Source of the DNA: Chelativorans sp. ZYF759 | GTDB lineage: Bacteria; Pseudomonadota; Alphaproteobacteria; Rhizobiales; Rhizobiaceae | Reading direction: 5' to 3' | Length of the DNA stretch: 64,000 nt | NCBI RefSeq assembly: GCF_012911015.1 | Contig: NZ_WVVV01000001.1 | Location: 558,001 to 622,000 of the forward strand | Part shown: piece by piece, positions 38,759 through 47,820 of the stretch | How positions within the stretch are numbered: position 1 is the stretch's first letter | How the letters are laid out: every line of letters begins with the position of its first letter | Program-made: the position numbers and the translations under genes | The notes under the pieces: generated by a model | What the model saw: only the letters and a program-made list of their open reading frames with translations | Databases searched by the model: none | What the model was told of the DNA's origin: nothing

Positions 38759-40503
38759 CCACGCTCGATGCAATCACCCTTTCGGTCATCGAGGCGGGGT
38801 TGAACCAGGTCTGCGACGAGATGGATATCGCCTTCTCGCGTTCCGCCTTCTCGCCGATCATCGCGGAAGCCAATGATCGCTCCGACGGTATCTATTCGGC
38901 CCAGGACGGTTCGCTGATCGCGCAGGGCATCGGCGGGCTGCCGGTCTTCGTCGGCGTGATGCACTATTCCACCCGCACCATCATCGAGATGATCCGCGAC
39001 GGGCGCTGCCTGCCGCCGGAGCCGGGCGACATCTACATCGTCAACGATCCCTATCTCGGCGGCACGCATCTGATGGATGTCCGCTTCGCCATGCCCGTCT
39101 GGCGGAACGGCGCGATCTTCTGCTGGCTGTCCAACACAGGCCACTGGCCAGATATCGGGGGCGCGGTGCCGGGCGGTTTCTCGGCTTCCGCCACAGCGGT
39201 CGAGCAGGAAGGGCTACGGCTGCCGCCGGTAAAGCTCTTCCGCAAGGGCGAGCTCGACCCGCAGATCCAGGCGATCATCTTTTCCAACATTCGCATCGCC
39301 GACCAGCGCATCGGCGACATCAAGGCACAAGCCGCCGCCCTGATGGTTGGCCAGGACCGGCTGTTCGAATTGCTGGATCGTTACGGCGACGAGACGGTTG
39401 TCGACGCCATCGCCGAACTGCGCCGCCGCGCGGCCGAGCAGATGCGGAGCCGTATCGCGACCATCCCCGACGGCACCTACCGCTCGACGGCCTATGTCGA
39501 TTCCGACGGGGTGGTGAATGAGCCGCTTACCATCGCGCTGACGGTGGAAAAGAGCGGCGATGAGCTGACCTTCGATTTCGCCGGCTCCAGCCCACCCTGC
39601 ATCGGCCCGATGAACAGCGTGCTGGCGACCACCTATTCCTCGGTCTATCTCGCCATGCGCCACATCTTCCCCGACGTGCCGATGAGTGCCGGGGCCTTCG
39701 AGCCGCTGACCATCCACCGGCCGGAAGGCACTTTTCTCGACGCGCGTTACCCGCGTCCCGTCTCGGGCTGTGCGGCTGAGGTCTCGCAGCGCATCGCGGA
39801 GGCCGTGTTTGCCGCGCTCGTCCAGGCGATACCGGACAAGGTGACGGCCGCGCCGGCCGGGTCCAGCGGCAATTTCGGTCTTGGCGGGCATGACCCGGAG
39901 CGCGGGCGCGATTTCGTGCTCTACCAGCTTTCGGGCGGCGGCTATGGCGGCAATGCCGATCATGACGGGCTGTCGAATGGCTGCTCAACCATCGGCATCT
40001 CCAAATCGCCGCCGATCGAGATCATGGAACAGAACTATCCCATCCTCTATCGCCACTACGCGCTGCGCGAAGGCTCGGGCGGGGCCGGCCGCCATCGCGG
40101 CGGGATGGGGCTTGCCTATGAGATCGAGCTGCTGCGCGGCGACGCGCGCGCTTCCTTCGTCATGGATCATGGCCGCTATGGGCCGCAGGGGGCGCTGGGC
40201 GGCGCGGATGGCGCAGTCAACACCGTGACCGTCTGGCGTGATGGCGAGGCGCATGTGCCGAAACATCTGTCGAAGGAGCAGGACGTCCCCATGCGCGCCG
40301 GCGACAGTGTTTCAGTCGAAACACCGGGCGGCGGCGGCTATGGCGATCCCCTGCAGCGCCCGCCGGAGCGGGTGCTGCAGGATGTGCGGCTGGGTTACTA
40401 CTCGCCGGAGCAGGCGGCGGATCTGTTTGGCGTCGCGGTCGCGGATGGCCGGATCGATGCGGCTGGAACCGCCGAGCTGCGAGGCGCGGTGGCCGGGGAC
40501 TGA
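38755..40503 (+). CDS. hyuB: Hydantoinase B/oxoprolinase family protein
   Basis: This 582-aa partner of HyuA carries the metal-site region GDIYIVNDPYLGGTHLMDV, and SNTGHWPDIGGAVPGGFSASA, and ends in a typical TPGGGGYGDPLQRPPE segment. HyuA and HyuB form a mixed complex that hydrolyses cyclic amides with ATP. It is translationally coupled to hyuA by a 4-base overlap. After the stop, a palindromic repeat element separates it from the convergent MarR operon. Confidence 0.92.
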   Translation: MTTLDAITLSVIEAGLNQVCDEMDIAFSRSAFSPIIAEANDRSDGIYSAQDGSLIAQGIGGLPVFVGVMHYSTRTIIEMIRDGRCLPPEPGDIYIVNDPYLGGTHLMDVRFAMPVWRNGAIFCWLSNTGHWPDIGGAVPGGFSASATAVEQEGLRLPPVKLFRKGELDPQIQAIIFSNIRIADQRIGDIKAQAAALMVGQDRLFELLDRYGDETVVDAIAELRRRAAEQMRSRIATIPDGTYRSTAYVDSDGVVNEPLTIALTVEKSGDELTFDFAGSSPPCIGPMNSVLATTYSSVYLAMRHIFPDVPMSAGAFEPLTIHRPEGTFLDARYPRPVSGCAAEVSQRIAEAVFAALVQAIPDKVTAAPAGSSGNFGLGGHDPERGRDFVLYQLSGGGYGGNADHDGLSNGCSTIGISKSPPIEIMEQNYPILYRHYALREGSGGAGRHRGGMGLAYEIELLRGDARASFVMDHGRYGPQGALGGADGAVNTVTVWRDGEAHVPKHLSKEQDVPMRAGDSVSVETPGGGGYGDPLQRPPERVLQDVRLGYYSPEQAADLFGVAVADGRIDAAGTAELRGAVAGD

Positions 40504-40528
40504 AAGCTATCGCCGGCCTGTTTGCGAT

Positions 40529-40584
40529 GCGCCCCCTCCACCATGCTTCGCATGGTCCCCCTCCCCCGCTTCGCAGGGGAGGAT
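40529..40584. repeat. Left arm of REP-like inverted repeat
   Basis: This 56-base GC-rich element reads GCGCCCCCTCCACC, a small hairpin CCATGC-TTC-GCATGG, then CCCCTCCCC-CGCTTCGC-AGGGGAGGAT. Its reverse complement recurs at 40660-40713 with 76 bases between. This kind of element is widespread in Hyphomicrobiales intergenic regions (REP/BIME-like). Confidence 0.85.
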
Positions 40585-40659
40585 TTGCCCTCGCGGCCGG
40601 CCTCTAGCAACCCGCTTACCTCGTAAGGAAGCTACGCCGACGCGGACATCTGCGCCCTG

Positions 40660-40713
40660 ATCCTCCCCTGCGAAGCGGGGGAGGGGGACCACCGAAGGTG
40701 GTGGAGGGGGCGC
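40660..40713. repeat. Right arm of REP-like inverted repeat
   Basis: This is the reverse complement of the left arm except in the small inner hairpin, which here is CCACC-GAA-GGTGG instead of CCATGC-GAA-GCATGG. Both versions can pair, so the structure is kept while the sequence differs. It sits between two convergent transcription units and may end both transcripts. Confidence 0.85.
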
Positions 40714-40729
40714 TCTATTGGGTGTCGGC

Positions 40730-41158
40730 TCAACCCATCTTTGCCAGCAGCTTCAGCAGCTTTTCCGCCTCGCGCCCGGTCAGCGGCGACAGGGTTTCGC
40801 GGGTGATGGCATGGGCGAGCGGCAGTAGATTTTCGACCGTATCGCGGCCTTCCGGGGTCAGCGACACGACCAGGCGGCGCTTGTCGCCGTCATCCTTGGC
40901 CAGCGTCACCAGATTGCGCGCCTTGAGCCGGTCGATGACGCCCTTGATGGTGGCGGCATCGGTGGCGATCAGGACGCCGAGCTGGTTCTGGGAAGTGGCC
41001 CCTACCTCGTGCAGTTTCGCCAGCGTGGCGAATTGCGGCGGGGTGAGGTCGGAAATATAGCGCGCGAAGATGGCGATGTGGCGCTGGCTGGCCTTGCGCA
41101 GCACGAATCCGACCTGCTCGTCGAGCCGGTATGCGGTCTGCTTGGGTTCGGCCGGCAT
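40730..41158 (-). CDS. MarR family transcriptional regulator
   Basis: This 142-aa winged-helix regulator contains LTPPQFATLAKLHEVGATSQNQLGVLIATDAATIKGVIDRLKARNLV, the MarR DNA-binding core, and DKRRLVVSLTPEG, the wing. ATG 41158 is used; the frame before it is arginine-rich shadow. It is the last gene of the molybdoenzyme operon, 17 bases after the AA_synth gene. It is the best candidate to bind the dyads at 36586-36605 and 47821-47840 and to respond to a pathway aromatic or heterocyclic acid. Confidence 0.9.
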   Translation of the reverse strand: MPAEPKQTAYRLDEQVGFVLRKASQRHIAIFARYISDLTPPQFATLAKLHEVGATSQNQLGVLIATDAATIKGVIDRLKARNLVTLAKDDGDKRRLVVSLTPEGRDTVENLLPLAHAITRETLSPLTGREAEKLLKLLAKMG

Positions 41159-41175
41159 TGCGCCCCTCGCTTGGT

Positions 41176-41763
41176 TCACCTGAGTCCGTCCTCGCCTTTC
41201 ACGTCGTCTGCCGCCAGACCGGCAACGCGGGCATGGATACGCGGGCCGCACGCCATGACCAGGCAGAAGAGGATCTCGTCGGGATAAGGCGCATCGGACA
41301 GGCCGATCTCCATGGCGTCGAAATGGCTGCGCACATAGGCCGCGTTGATGTGGCCGATCGGCACGTCAAGCCGCGCGCCCAGGGCACCGACTTTCTTGGC
41401 AGACGGCACGATGGCCTTGGCATCACCCAGCCGTTCGCGCATGCCGTAGCCGCCGGGCGCATGCCAGAGCGCGGCATGTTCGAGTTCACCATCGGTGCCC
41501 ACGATGCCGCCCTTGCCGTAGCCGTCGATCGCCGAAATGTCGCCACCGAGCGCATCGATCAGCCGATCCGAGAGCATCAGGCCGAGCGGCTTGAGGTCTT
41601 CCATCGCGGGCAGGATGTCGGCGTGAAACCTGCCGGCAAAGGGATTCTTCACCACTGCCATGGCAGCGCCGCGACGGCGCGGAGTGGCGGGCGGCGTGCC
41701 CTTGTCGTGCAGGATTTCCTCGGTGAGGACGGCAATCTTGCGGATGGGAAATTCAGGCATCAA
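41176..41763 (-). CDS. AA_synth (DUF1185) family protein
   Basis: This 195-aa protein of the so-called amino acid synthesis family begins IRKIAVLTEEILHDKG. It has a conserved GKGGIVGTDGELEHAALWHAPGGYGMRE core and a C-terminal MACGPRIHARVAGL. The family name is historical; no reaction is established. Its start overlaps the UPF0280 gene by 11 bases, so translation is coupled. Similar clusters with UPF0280 and 6-hydroxynicotinate reductase recur in proteobacteria, suggesting a pathway step or assembly role. Confidence 0.85.
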   Translation of the reverse strand: MMPEFPIRKIAVLTEEILHDKGTPPATPRRRGAAMAVVKNPFAGRFHADILPAMEDLKPLGLMLSDRLIDALGGDISAIDGYGKGGIVGTDGELEHAALWHAPGGYGMRERLGDAKAIVPSAKKVGALGARLDVPIGHINAAYVRSHFDAMEIGLSDAPYPDEILFCLVMACGPRIHARVAGLAADDVKGEDGLR

Positions 41764-42637
41764 TGGGTTCCTTCAGTGCATATGCTGGCGACAAAAGCGA
41801 CCCGTCGCGCCCGCAGACGCGTTCCCGGCCGCCAAGATAGATGATCGCGGCCTCGATCAGGCCGCGGGCGACGCAGGTTCGTGCCAGGCGCGCACCGAAT
41901 TCGAGCGCCGCGTCGATCTCCGCCGGCTCCAGCGGATCGACCGAAACCGTCACCAGCCGATTCCCCAGATCGCTATCGGGCGACAATTCCAGGGCCGGGC
42001 GGCGGTGGATGGCGGGGTGGCCGGGCAGGTCGACCGCGTTGGCGATGAGGGTTGCCGCGACATCCGCCCCGGCGGCCGTACGCGCCAGCACGGTGACCGC
42101 ATCGGCGATGCCCAGCGAATGGCTGCGCCCGTGCCGGCCGCTGGTGGCGATGCCGCGTACGGGGTCATCGTGGAAGATCTCCAAGCGTTCCGAGGCGCCC
42201 TTCCCTGTGCCAGCTATGGCGGCCGCTATGCTCGCACCGGGCCGGAGGTGAAAGGATATGTCGCCGCCATTGTTGACATAGGCCTTCTCCAGCGTGCGGC
42301 CGGCCATCATCGCAGCGAGGGTTTCATCGGCGACCGCGCCGGCCACGGCGGCCATCGGGGTGACGAAGAACTCGTTGGCAAAAGGCCCAGTGGCACCCTC
42401 CATTCGTCGGGCCGTCATGTGCGCGAACGCGCGCGGCGAATCCGTCGAGGGTTGACGCAGCGCAGGCAGTTCCTCGACCAGTTCGGTCAGGATGGCGTCG
42501 AAGCGCCCGCATGCCTGCGCATATGCAGCTTCGATTTCCGCCGGAGCGCCGAACGCTTCCAGAACGAGGTCGATGGGTCCGTGATTGAGGTGCAGGCGTC
42601 TGCCGTCGGCGAGCAGGGCTGCTTGCGGGCCGTTCAT
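41753..42637 (-). CDS. UPF0280 family protein
   Basis: This 294-aa protein of the UPF0280 family (related in fold to ApbE-type FAD:protein FMN transferases) shows VNNGGDISFHLRPGAS, a GRTLEKAYVNNGG block and GIATSGRHGRSHSLGIADAVTVLA, which resembles the ApbE flavin/metal loop. By analogy it might attach or handle a flavin for the reductase in the same operon; this is inference. It overlaps the reductase gene by 4 bases. Confidence 0.85.
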   Translation of the reverse strand: MNGPQAALLADGRRLHLNHGPIDLVLEAFGAPAEIEAAYAQACGRFDAILTELVEELPALRQPSTDSPRAFAHMTARRMEGATGPFANEFFVTPMAAVAGAVADETLAAMMAGRTLEKAYVNNGGDISFHLRPGASIAAAIAGTGKGASERLEIFHDDPVRGIATSGRHGRSHSLGIADAVTVLARTAAGADVAATLIANAVDLPGHPAIHRRPALELSPDSDLGNRLVTVSVDPLEPAEIDAALEFGARLARTCVARGLIEAAIIYLGGRERVCGRDGSLLSPAYALKEPIDA

Positions 42638-44166
42638 CGCGCCGGTTCCCGGACCAACTGCTGCAGCGGCGGCCAGGCATTCCGGATCGGCGCGGGCCCG
42701 ATCTGCCTTTCGTTGAAATACTCGCCGCCCGTTGCCAGAACGTCCGCGACGGTGCGCACATAATCGGCGTAGCCGCCGAGTGCGACGAAATCGTCGCGCC
42801 TGAGCGTGAACTCGATGGGCGCCACGAGCGCCGGCGTCGGGACGTAGCCAAAGGCATTGTCGGGCAGCCTGGTGACGTCGACCATCAGCGTGATGCCGCC
42901 GCCCGGCCAGACATAGACCGGTGCGCCGCCGCAGGTGACATAGGTCTGCAACCCCTGCACGGAGCGGGTGAGATTGACCGGGTTTTCGGTCACGCCGGCG
43001 CGGAGCGACCCGCCGGCACCGGCCATGAACAGTACGGTGCAGAGGGCTGGTTCACAATTGTCCTCGATCAGCTCGACAGACTTGCGCAGCCTTTCGGGGA
43101 AGGGCTTTTCAACCGGCTTGAGGTCTTCGTCGAGTTCGAAATAGGCGAATTGCTCCCCGGTGGTCGACACCATCAGCAGCGACATGCCGGGGCGGGCGCC
43201 CTTGTTCGGGTTCCAGGGACCGAGGATCTGCAGCGGGTCGGAGATGGTCGTGCCGCCCCATCCGAGCCCAGGTTCGGACACCTTGAAATAGCGGCCGGGC
43301 GTAGAGCGGCGACCGAGGATCTTGATGCCGGTGTCTTCCCATCCGATCACCTTGCCTGCCTGATGCTCGGAAACGACGCCGGTGATGTGGTCGTCGACCA
43401 CCACCACCTCGTTGACGAGATCCTTCCACTGGGTGGCAAACATGCCGATGGCGGCCGACCCGCAGCCGACCCGCATGCGCTCTTCCTGCCGTCCGTCGAT
43501 GATCGGGGCATGGCCGGCCTGGACGACGATGGTCGACCCGCCTTCGATCTGAAGCTCGACGGGCTGCTTGTTGCAGAGCGCCAGCAGCGTCTCGCAGGTG
43601 ACGCGGCCTTCCGATTTCGAGCCCCCTGTGAGGTGACGCACGCCGCCGAGCGACAGCATCTGCGAGCCGTACTCGGCGGTCGTGACGTGGCCGACCGGCT
43701 CGCCACCGGCCGTCACCATTGCGGTCTCGGGGCCCAGATGCCGGTCGGTGTCGATCTTCACCTTGACGCCGCAATAGGAGAAGATGCCCTCGGTGACGAC
43801 GGTGACGAGATCGACGCCCTCGACTTCCTGGCTGACGATGAAGGGAGCGGGCTTGAAATCCGGATAGGTCGTGCCGGCGCCAATGCCGGTGACGAAGCGG
43901 CGCTTCTCGGTGACAGGATTGCCGTTCCACACGCCTTCGCGCTTCTCGAATTCAACGACCGGCTGCCCTGCGTCGATCTGATGCTCGAGAATGGTGACCG
44001 GATCGCAGCGCACGATGCGGTTGCCGAAATTGCCGTAGCGGTCGCAGGCGCCGGTGCGGCCTTCCGCGATGTAGCACATGACCGGGCAGGCATCGCATCT
44101 GAGCTTCTCACCAGCGGTCTTTTCCGGCGCGTTGGCAGGCTCGAAACGTTCCGACAGTTCGCTCAT
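42634..44166 (-). CDS. 6-hydroxynicotinate reductase-like protein
   Basis: This 510-aa protein is of the family named for the ferredoxin-dependent 6-hydroxynicotinate reductase of nicotinate-fermenting Eubacterium, which makes 1,4,5,6-tetrahydro-6-oxonicotinate. The N-terminus has Cys24, Cys27, Cys31 and Cys41 (CDACPVMC, then GAC), suitable for a [4Fe-4S] cluster. Later segments TYPDFKPAPFIVSQEVEGVD and CGSAAIGMF are conserved. Neighbours are a molybdenum hydroxylase and, in the same putative regulon, a ferredoxin-NADP reductase. The actual substrate is inferred, not shown. Confidence 0.8.
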   Translation of the reverse strand: MSELSERFEPANAPEKTAGEKLRCDACPVMCYIAEGRTGACDRYGNFGNRIVRCDPVTILEHQIDAGQPVVEFEKREGVWNGNPVTEKRRFVTGIGAGTTYPDFKPAPFIVSQEVEGVDLVTVVTEGIFSYCGVKVKIDTDRHLGPETAMVTAGGEPVGHVTTAEYGSQMLSLGGVRHLTGGSKSEGRVTCETLLALCNKQPVELQIEGGSTIVVQAGHAPIIDGRQEERMRVGCGSAAIGMFATQWKDLVNEVVVVDDHITGVVSEHQAGKVIGWEDTGIKILGRRSTPGRYFKVSEPGLGWGGTTISDPLQILGPWNPNKGARPGMSLLMVSTTGEQFAYFELDEDLKPVEKPFPERLRKSVELIEDNCEPALCTVLFMAGAGGSLRAGVTENPVNLTRSVQGLQTYVTCGGAPVYVWPGGGITLMVDVTRLPDNAFGYVPTPALVAPIEFTLRRDDFVALGGYADYVRTVADVLATGGEYFNERQIGPAPIRNAWPPLQQLVREPAR

Positions 44167-46910
44167 CCGGACAGCCGCGTCTTGTCGATGGCGGCCAGCA
44201 CGCGGTCGGGCGTGGCGGGCAGGCGGGTGATGGTGGCGCCGGTGGCGTGGCGGATGGCGTTGAGAATCGCCGGGCCGGTCGGGATCAACACGTGCTCGCC
44301 CAGCCCCTTGGCGCCGAAGGGGCCCTCCGGGTCGGGCACCTCGACCAGGATAGAGCGGATTTCGGGCACGTCGCCGATGGTGGGGATCAGGTAGTCGTGC
44401 AGATTCTCGGTGCGGCCGGGCACATATTCTTCCATCAGTGCCATGCCGATGCCTTGCGCGATGCCGCCCTCGATCTGGCCTTCGGCAAGCATCGGGTTGA
44501 TGGCGCGGCCGACATCATGGGCGGCCGTGATGCGCAGGAGCTTCACCGTGCCGAGCCCCGTGTCGACCTCGAGTTCGACAAGCTGCGCGCCCCAGCCATA
44601 GACGGCGTAGGGCTGGCCCTGGCCGTTTTCGTCCAGCGGCCTGGTCGGCGGGTCGTAGCTTTCCATGGCGGAAAAGACGAAGCCGTTCTCATCCGACGGC
44701 ATATCGGCAAGCGCGATGCGGCGCACGGCCTCGCCCTCGCGGACGACCAATGCGCCGGCTTCCAGCGAAATCGCGGCAGCGTCCGAAACATTGGCGTGGC
44801 GCAGGATCGTCTCGCGCAGCGCACGGCCGGATTTCTCGGCGGCCTTGCCCGAGATGTAGGTCTGGCGCGATCCGGAGGTCTTGCCGGCATCGGGCGTCAG
44901 CGCGGTATCGCCGCCGACGAATTCGAACGTTTCCAGCGGCATGCCCAGCGCCTCGGCGCAGATCTGCGGGATGACGGTGTTGGAACCCTGCCCGATGTCG
45001 ACGGCACCCTGATGCAGCACCAGGCGTCCGTCCGCCGTGATGCCGAGCTTCATGGTCGAGGGATTGGGAATGCCGGTGTTGCCGCAACCATACCAGCAGG
45101 AAGCGATACCGATGCCGCGGCGCACGACGCTGTCCGCCCGGTTGTGCCGGTCGGCGTCGGCCAGCGCGCGGGTCCAGTGCGGCTGCAGTTCCTCCAGGCA
45201 TGCGGAAATGCCGATGCCTTCTTCCATGACGTGGCCGCAGACGGTGGGCTGACCGTTCCGGAGCGCGTTCTTCAGGCGGAATTCGAGACGGTCGATGCCG
45301 AGCCGGTCGGCGAGCTCGTCGTAGAGCGTCTCCTGCATGTAGGCGGCCTGCGGCACGCCAAAACCCCGAAAGGCGCCCGATACGGGGCCGTTGGTGTGGA
45401 TGGCGCGGGCAGACGCGCGGTAATTGGGCGTAAAGTAGGGGCCGGAGGCATGGACCGGCACACGGGTTGCGACCGTCGGACCCCAGCTTGCATACGCGCC
45501 GGTATTGAAGTCGCCGTCGAAGACCATGCCGGTCACGTGACCCTCGGCATCGGCGCCGATGGTCGCCGTCATGCTTGCGGGGTGGCGTTTGGTGGTCGAG
45601 GCCATGGATTCGGCGCGGGTATAGACCATGCGCGCCGGGCGTCCGGTCTTCAGCGCGGCCAGGCCAATCAGCGGTTGGACCGACAGGTCGAGCTTGGAGC
45701 CGAAGCCGCCGCCCGTGGCCGTGGGGATGACGCGGACCTTCTCCGGCGGGAGGCCCAAGATCGTGGCGGTATCGTCGCGGTCCATGATGGGGGCCTGGGT
45801 GCAGGCCTTGATGACTAGCGTGTCGCCATCCATGAAGGCGTAGCCGGCTTCTGGCTCGATATAGGCGTGCTCGACATAGGCCGTCTCGAAACTGCCCGTC
45901 GCGATAGCGGCGGAAGCGGCAAGGGCGGCTTCGGCATCCCCGCGCCGCACCGTGCCGCCGGTGAGCACATTGCCGACGCGTTCGCTATGGATGGCGGGAA
46001 AGCCGTCGGCCGTCGCTTCTTCCATTGTCAGCGCATGCGGCAGCGGCTCCCAGGAAATGGGGAATTCACCAAGTTCGAGATCGGCAAGTGCTGCCGGCTC
46101 GCCTACCAGAATGGCCACAGCTTCGCCGCGGAATCGGGCTGTCTCGACCGCCAACGCGGGCTGGTCGGCAAAGGGTGGAATGACGCCGAAGCGGTTCTCG
46201 CCAGGCAGATCGCGTGCCGTATAGACCGCGACCAAGCCCGGCGTATTCTTCAGAAAATGGGCGAGGTCGCCAAAGGCGAACCGCGCATGCCAATAAGGCG
46301 AGCGTATCGCCACCACCCCCAGGGCGGCTTCAGGGCATTCGTCGGCGCCGAACAGTTCCGTGCCGCGCACCTTCGGCTCGCCGTCCAGCCGCAGCGGCGA
46401 AGCGCCGACGATGCCGGAATTGTGGCCCGGGCCGGGTAAAGCAACGGCGGCATTGGCGTCCATCACCGCGTCGATGATCTTGCGGTAGCCCGTGCAGCGA
46501 CACAACACTCCTCCGAGTGCATCCTTGACGGCCTGTTCATCCGGCTGCGGGTTTTCTTCCAGCAAGGCCGATGCCGCGACGAGAAAGCCTGGCGTGCATA
46601 TGCCGCACTGCGCGGCTCCGTGGCGCAGGAAGGACGCCTGGAGTGCCGAGAGGGTTCCGTTTGAAAGCCCTTCTACGGTGCGGATCGCCGTTCCATCGGC
46701 TTCGGCTGCAGGAACGAGACAGGCGCAGGCGGCCTCGCCATCGATCAGTACCGTGCAGGCGCCGCAATCGCCTGCATCGCAGCCGACCTTGGTGCCGGTC
46801 GCGCCCAGCTGGTCGCGCAATAGCGCCGACAGGCGGATGGCGGGCGCGGACTCAGTCGTGACCGGGCGTCCGTTGAGCTCGAAACTGAGCGAGAGACGGT
46901 CCGCGTTCAT
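44163..46910 (-). CDS. Xanthine dehydrogenase-family fused [2Fe-2S]/molybdopterin subunit
   Basis: This 915-aa molybdenum hydroxylase joins what are often two subunits. Residues 1-160 hold two [2Fe-2S] domains (CDAGDCGACTVLIDG; CGICTPG with CRCTGYRK). Residues about 165-910 are the molybdopterin domains, with GGFGSK, GAFRGFGVPQA and the catalytic Glu in PFGAKGLGEH. This layout resembles Desulfovibrio aldehyde oxidoreductase, but here a separate FAD protein is encoded upstream. Such enzymes hydroxylate N-heterocycles or aldehydes. With the reductase downstream, nicotinate to 6-hydroxynicotinate is a reasonable guess. Confidence 0.9.
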   Translation of the reverse strand: MNADRLSLSFELNGRPVTTESAPAIRLSALLRDQLGATGTKVGCDAGDCGACTVLIDGEAACACLVPAAEADGTAIRTVEGLSNGTLSALQASFLRHGAAQCGICTPGFLVAASALLEENPQPDEQAVKDALGGVLCRCTGYRKIIDAVMDANAAVALPGPGHNSGIVGASPLRLDGEPKVRGTELFGADECPEAALGVVAIRSPYWHARFAFGDLAHFLKNTPGLVAVYTARDLPGENRFGVIPPFADQPALAVETARFRGEAVAILVGEPAALADLELGEFPISWEPLPHALTMEEATADGFPAIHSERVGNVLTGGTVRRGDAEAALAASAAIATGSFETAYVEHAYIEPEAGYAFMDGDTLVIKACTQAPIMDRDDTATILGLPPEKVRVIPTATGGGFGSKLDLSVQPLIGLAALKTGRPARMVYTRAESMASTTKRHPASMTATIGADAEGHVTGMVFDGDFNTGAYASWGPTVATRVPVHASGPYFTPNYRASARAIHTNGPVSGAFRGFGVPQAAYMQETLYDELADRLGIDRLEFRLKNALRNGQPTVCGHVMEEGIGISACLEELQPHWTRALADADRHNRADSVVRRGIGIASCWYGCGNTGIPNPSTMKLGITADGRLVLHQGAVDIGQGSNTVIPQICAEALGMPLETFEFVGGDTALTPDAGKTSGSRQTYISGKAAEKSGRALRETILRHANVSDAAAISLEAGALVVREGEAVRRIALADMPSDENGFVFSAMESYDPPTRPLDENGQGQPYAVYGWGAQLVELEVDTGLGTVKLLRITAAHDVGRAINPMLAEGQIEGGIAQGIGMALMEEYVPGRTENLHDYLIPTIGDVPEIRSILVEVPDPEGPFGAKGLGEHVLIPTGPAILNAIRHATGATITRLPATPDRVLAAIDKTRLSG

Positions 46911-47812
46911 GCCGCCACTCTCCCTTCCAATGAGGGATCGCGGACCATCTGCTCGTGCGCCTGCCGCAGCGCGCGGCGCACAAGTTCGGCGGCTGCCTTG
47001 CGCCGGTAGCCAGCAGTCGCGCGCACGTCGTCGATGGGGGTCAACTCGTCGAACGGCCAGTCCGCGACTGCTGCCAGCGCGTCGTCGCCCACGCGGCGGC
47101 CGATCAGCGCGGTTTCCAGCCGCCGCAGCCGCTGCGCCACGGCCGAGCAGGCGCCGACCGCAACCGCGACCTCTTCAATCCGCCCATCCTGCCCGACAGC
47201 GACGCGCACGGCCACCATGGCGATTGAGATGATGAGGTAGCTGCGCGCCCCCAGTTTGAGGAAATGTGAAACGCCAGTGGTGCTCGTTGTCGGGATTCGA
47301 AGCCCGGTAAGCAACTCGCCGGGTTGGCGCGCCGTCTGGCGGCTGCCAAGAAGGAAGGCATCGAGAGGCAGAATGCGCCGGCCAGCCAGGGAGGCCAGTT
47401 CGACTTCCGCATCAAGGGCCAGGAGCGGGGGTACACCGTCGGCGGCGGGCGATGCGTTGCAGAGATTGCCAGCGATCGTGCCGCGATTCTGGATCTGGAC
47501 CGATCCCACTTCGCGCGCGGCCAGCTTCAAGGCGTCGAATGCCGGCGGCAGCTCGGCGCGCAGGATCTGGGACCATGTAGCGCGCGCGCCGATAAAGAGA
47601 TGGTCATCTCGATGGTGAAGGTCGACCAACTCTTCGAGGCCGTTGATGTCGAGAATGTCGTCGCGGATCGGGCGATTGCCTTGAGCAGGAAAAAAATCTG
47701 TACCACCTGCCAGAATGCGCCAGTTGCCGGTGGCCAGGAGATCAAGCGCCTCCTCGGTCGATGCTGGGCGGACATAGCGCGACAGGGGAGCCTCCGAAGC
47801 TTGGACCGTCAT
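46907..47812 (-). CDS. FAD-binding subunit of xanthine dehydrogenase family (CoxM-like)
   Basis: This 301-aa FAD subunit of a molybdenum hydroxylase has the PCMH-type motifs WRILAGGTDFFPAQG and GTIAGNLCNASPAADGVPPLLALDA. It passes electrons from the [2Fe-2S] centres of the partner to an acceptor. It is the first gene of the six-gene operon and overlaps the next by 4 bases. Its ATG has no evident ribosome-binding site, and the operator-like dyad ends 9 bases upstream, so the transcript may be nearly leaderless. Confidence 0.9.
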   Translation of the reverse strand: MTVQASEAPLSRYVRPASTEEALDLLATGNWRILAGGTDFFPAQGNRPIRDDILDINGLEELVDLHHRDDHLFIGARATWSQILRAELPPAFDALKLAAREVGSVQIQNRGTIAGNLCNASPAADGVPPLLALDAEVELASLAGRRILPLDAFLLGSRQTARQPGELLTGLRIPTTSTTGVSHFLKLGARSYLIISIAMVAVRVAVGQDGRIEEVAVAVGACSAVAQRLRRLETALIGRRVGDDALAAVADWPFDELTPIDDVRATAGYRRKAAAELVRRALRQAHEQMVRDPSLEGRVAA

Positions 47813-47820
47813 GCACTAAT

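Noticed and set aside
40504-40729. Insertion sequence or CRISPR-like repeat after hyuB
   Set aside because: Only two inverted copies, no transposase, no direct repeats with spacers. It fits a REP-like palindromic element.
44247-45818. 523-codon open frame opposite the Mo subunit
   Set aside because: Shadow of the hydroxylase gene; composition dominated by Gly, Ala, Arg and His with no pattern.
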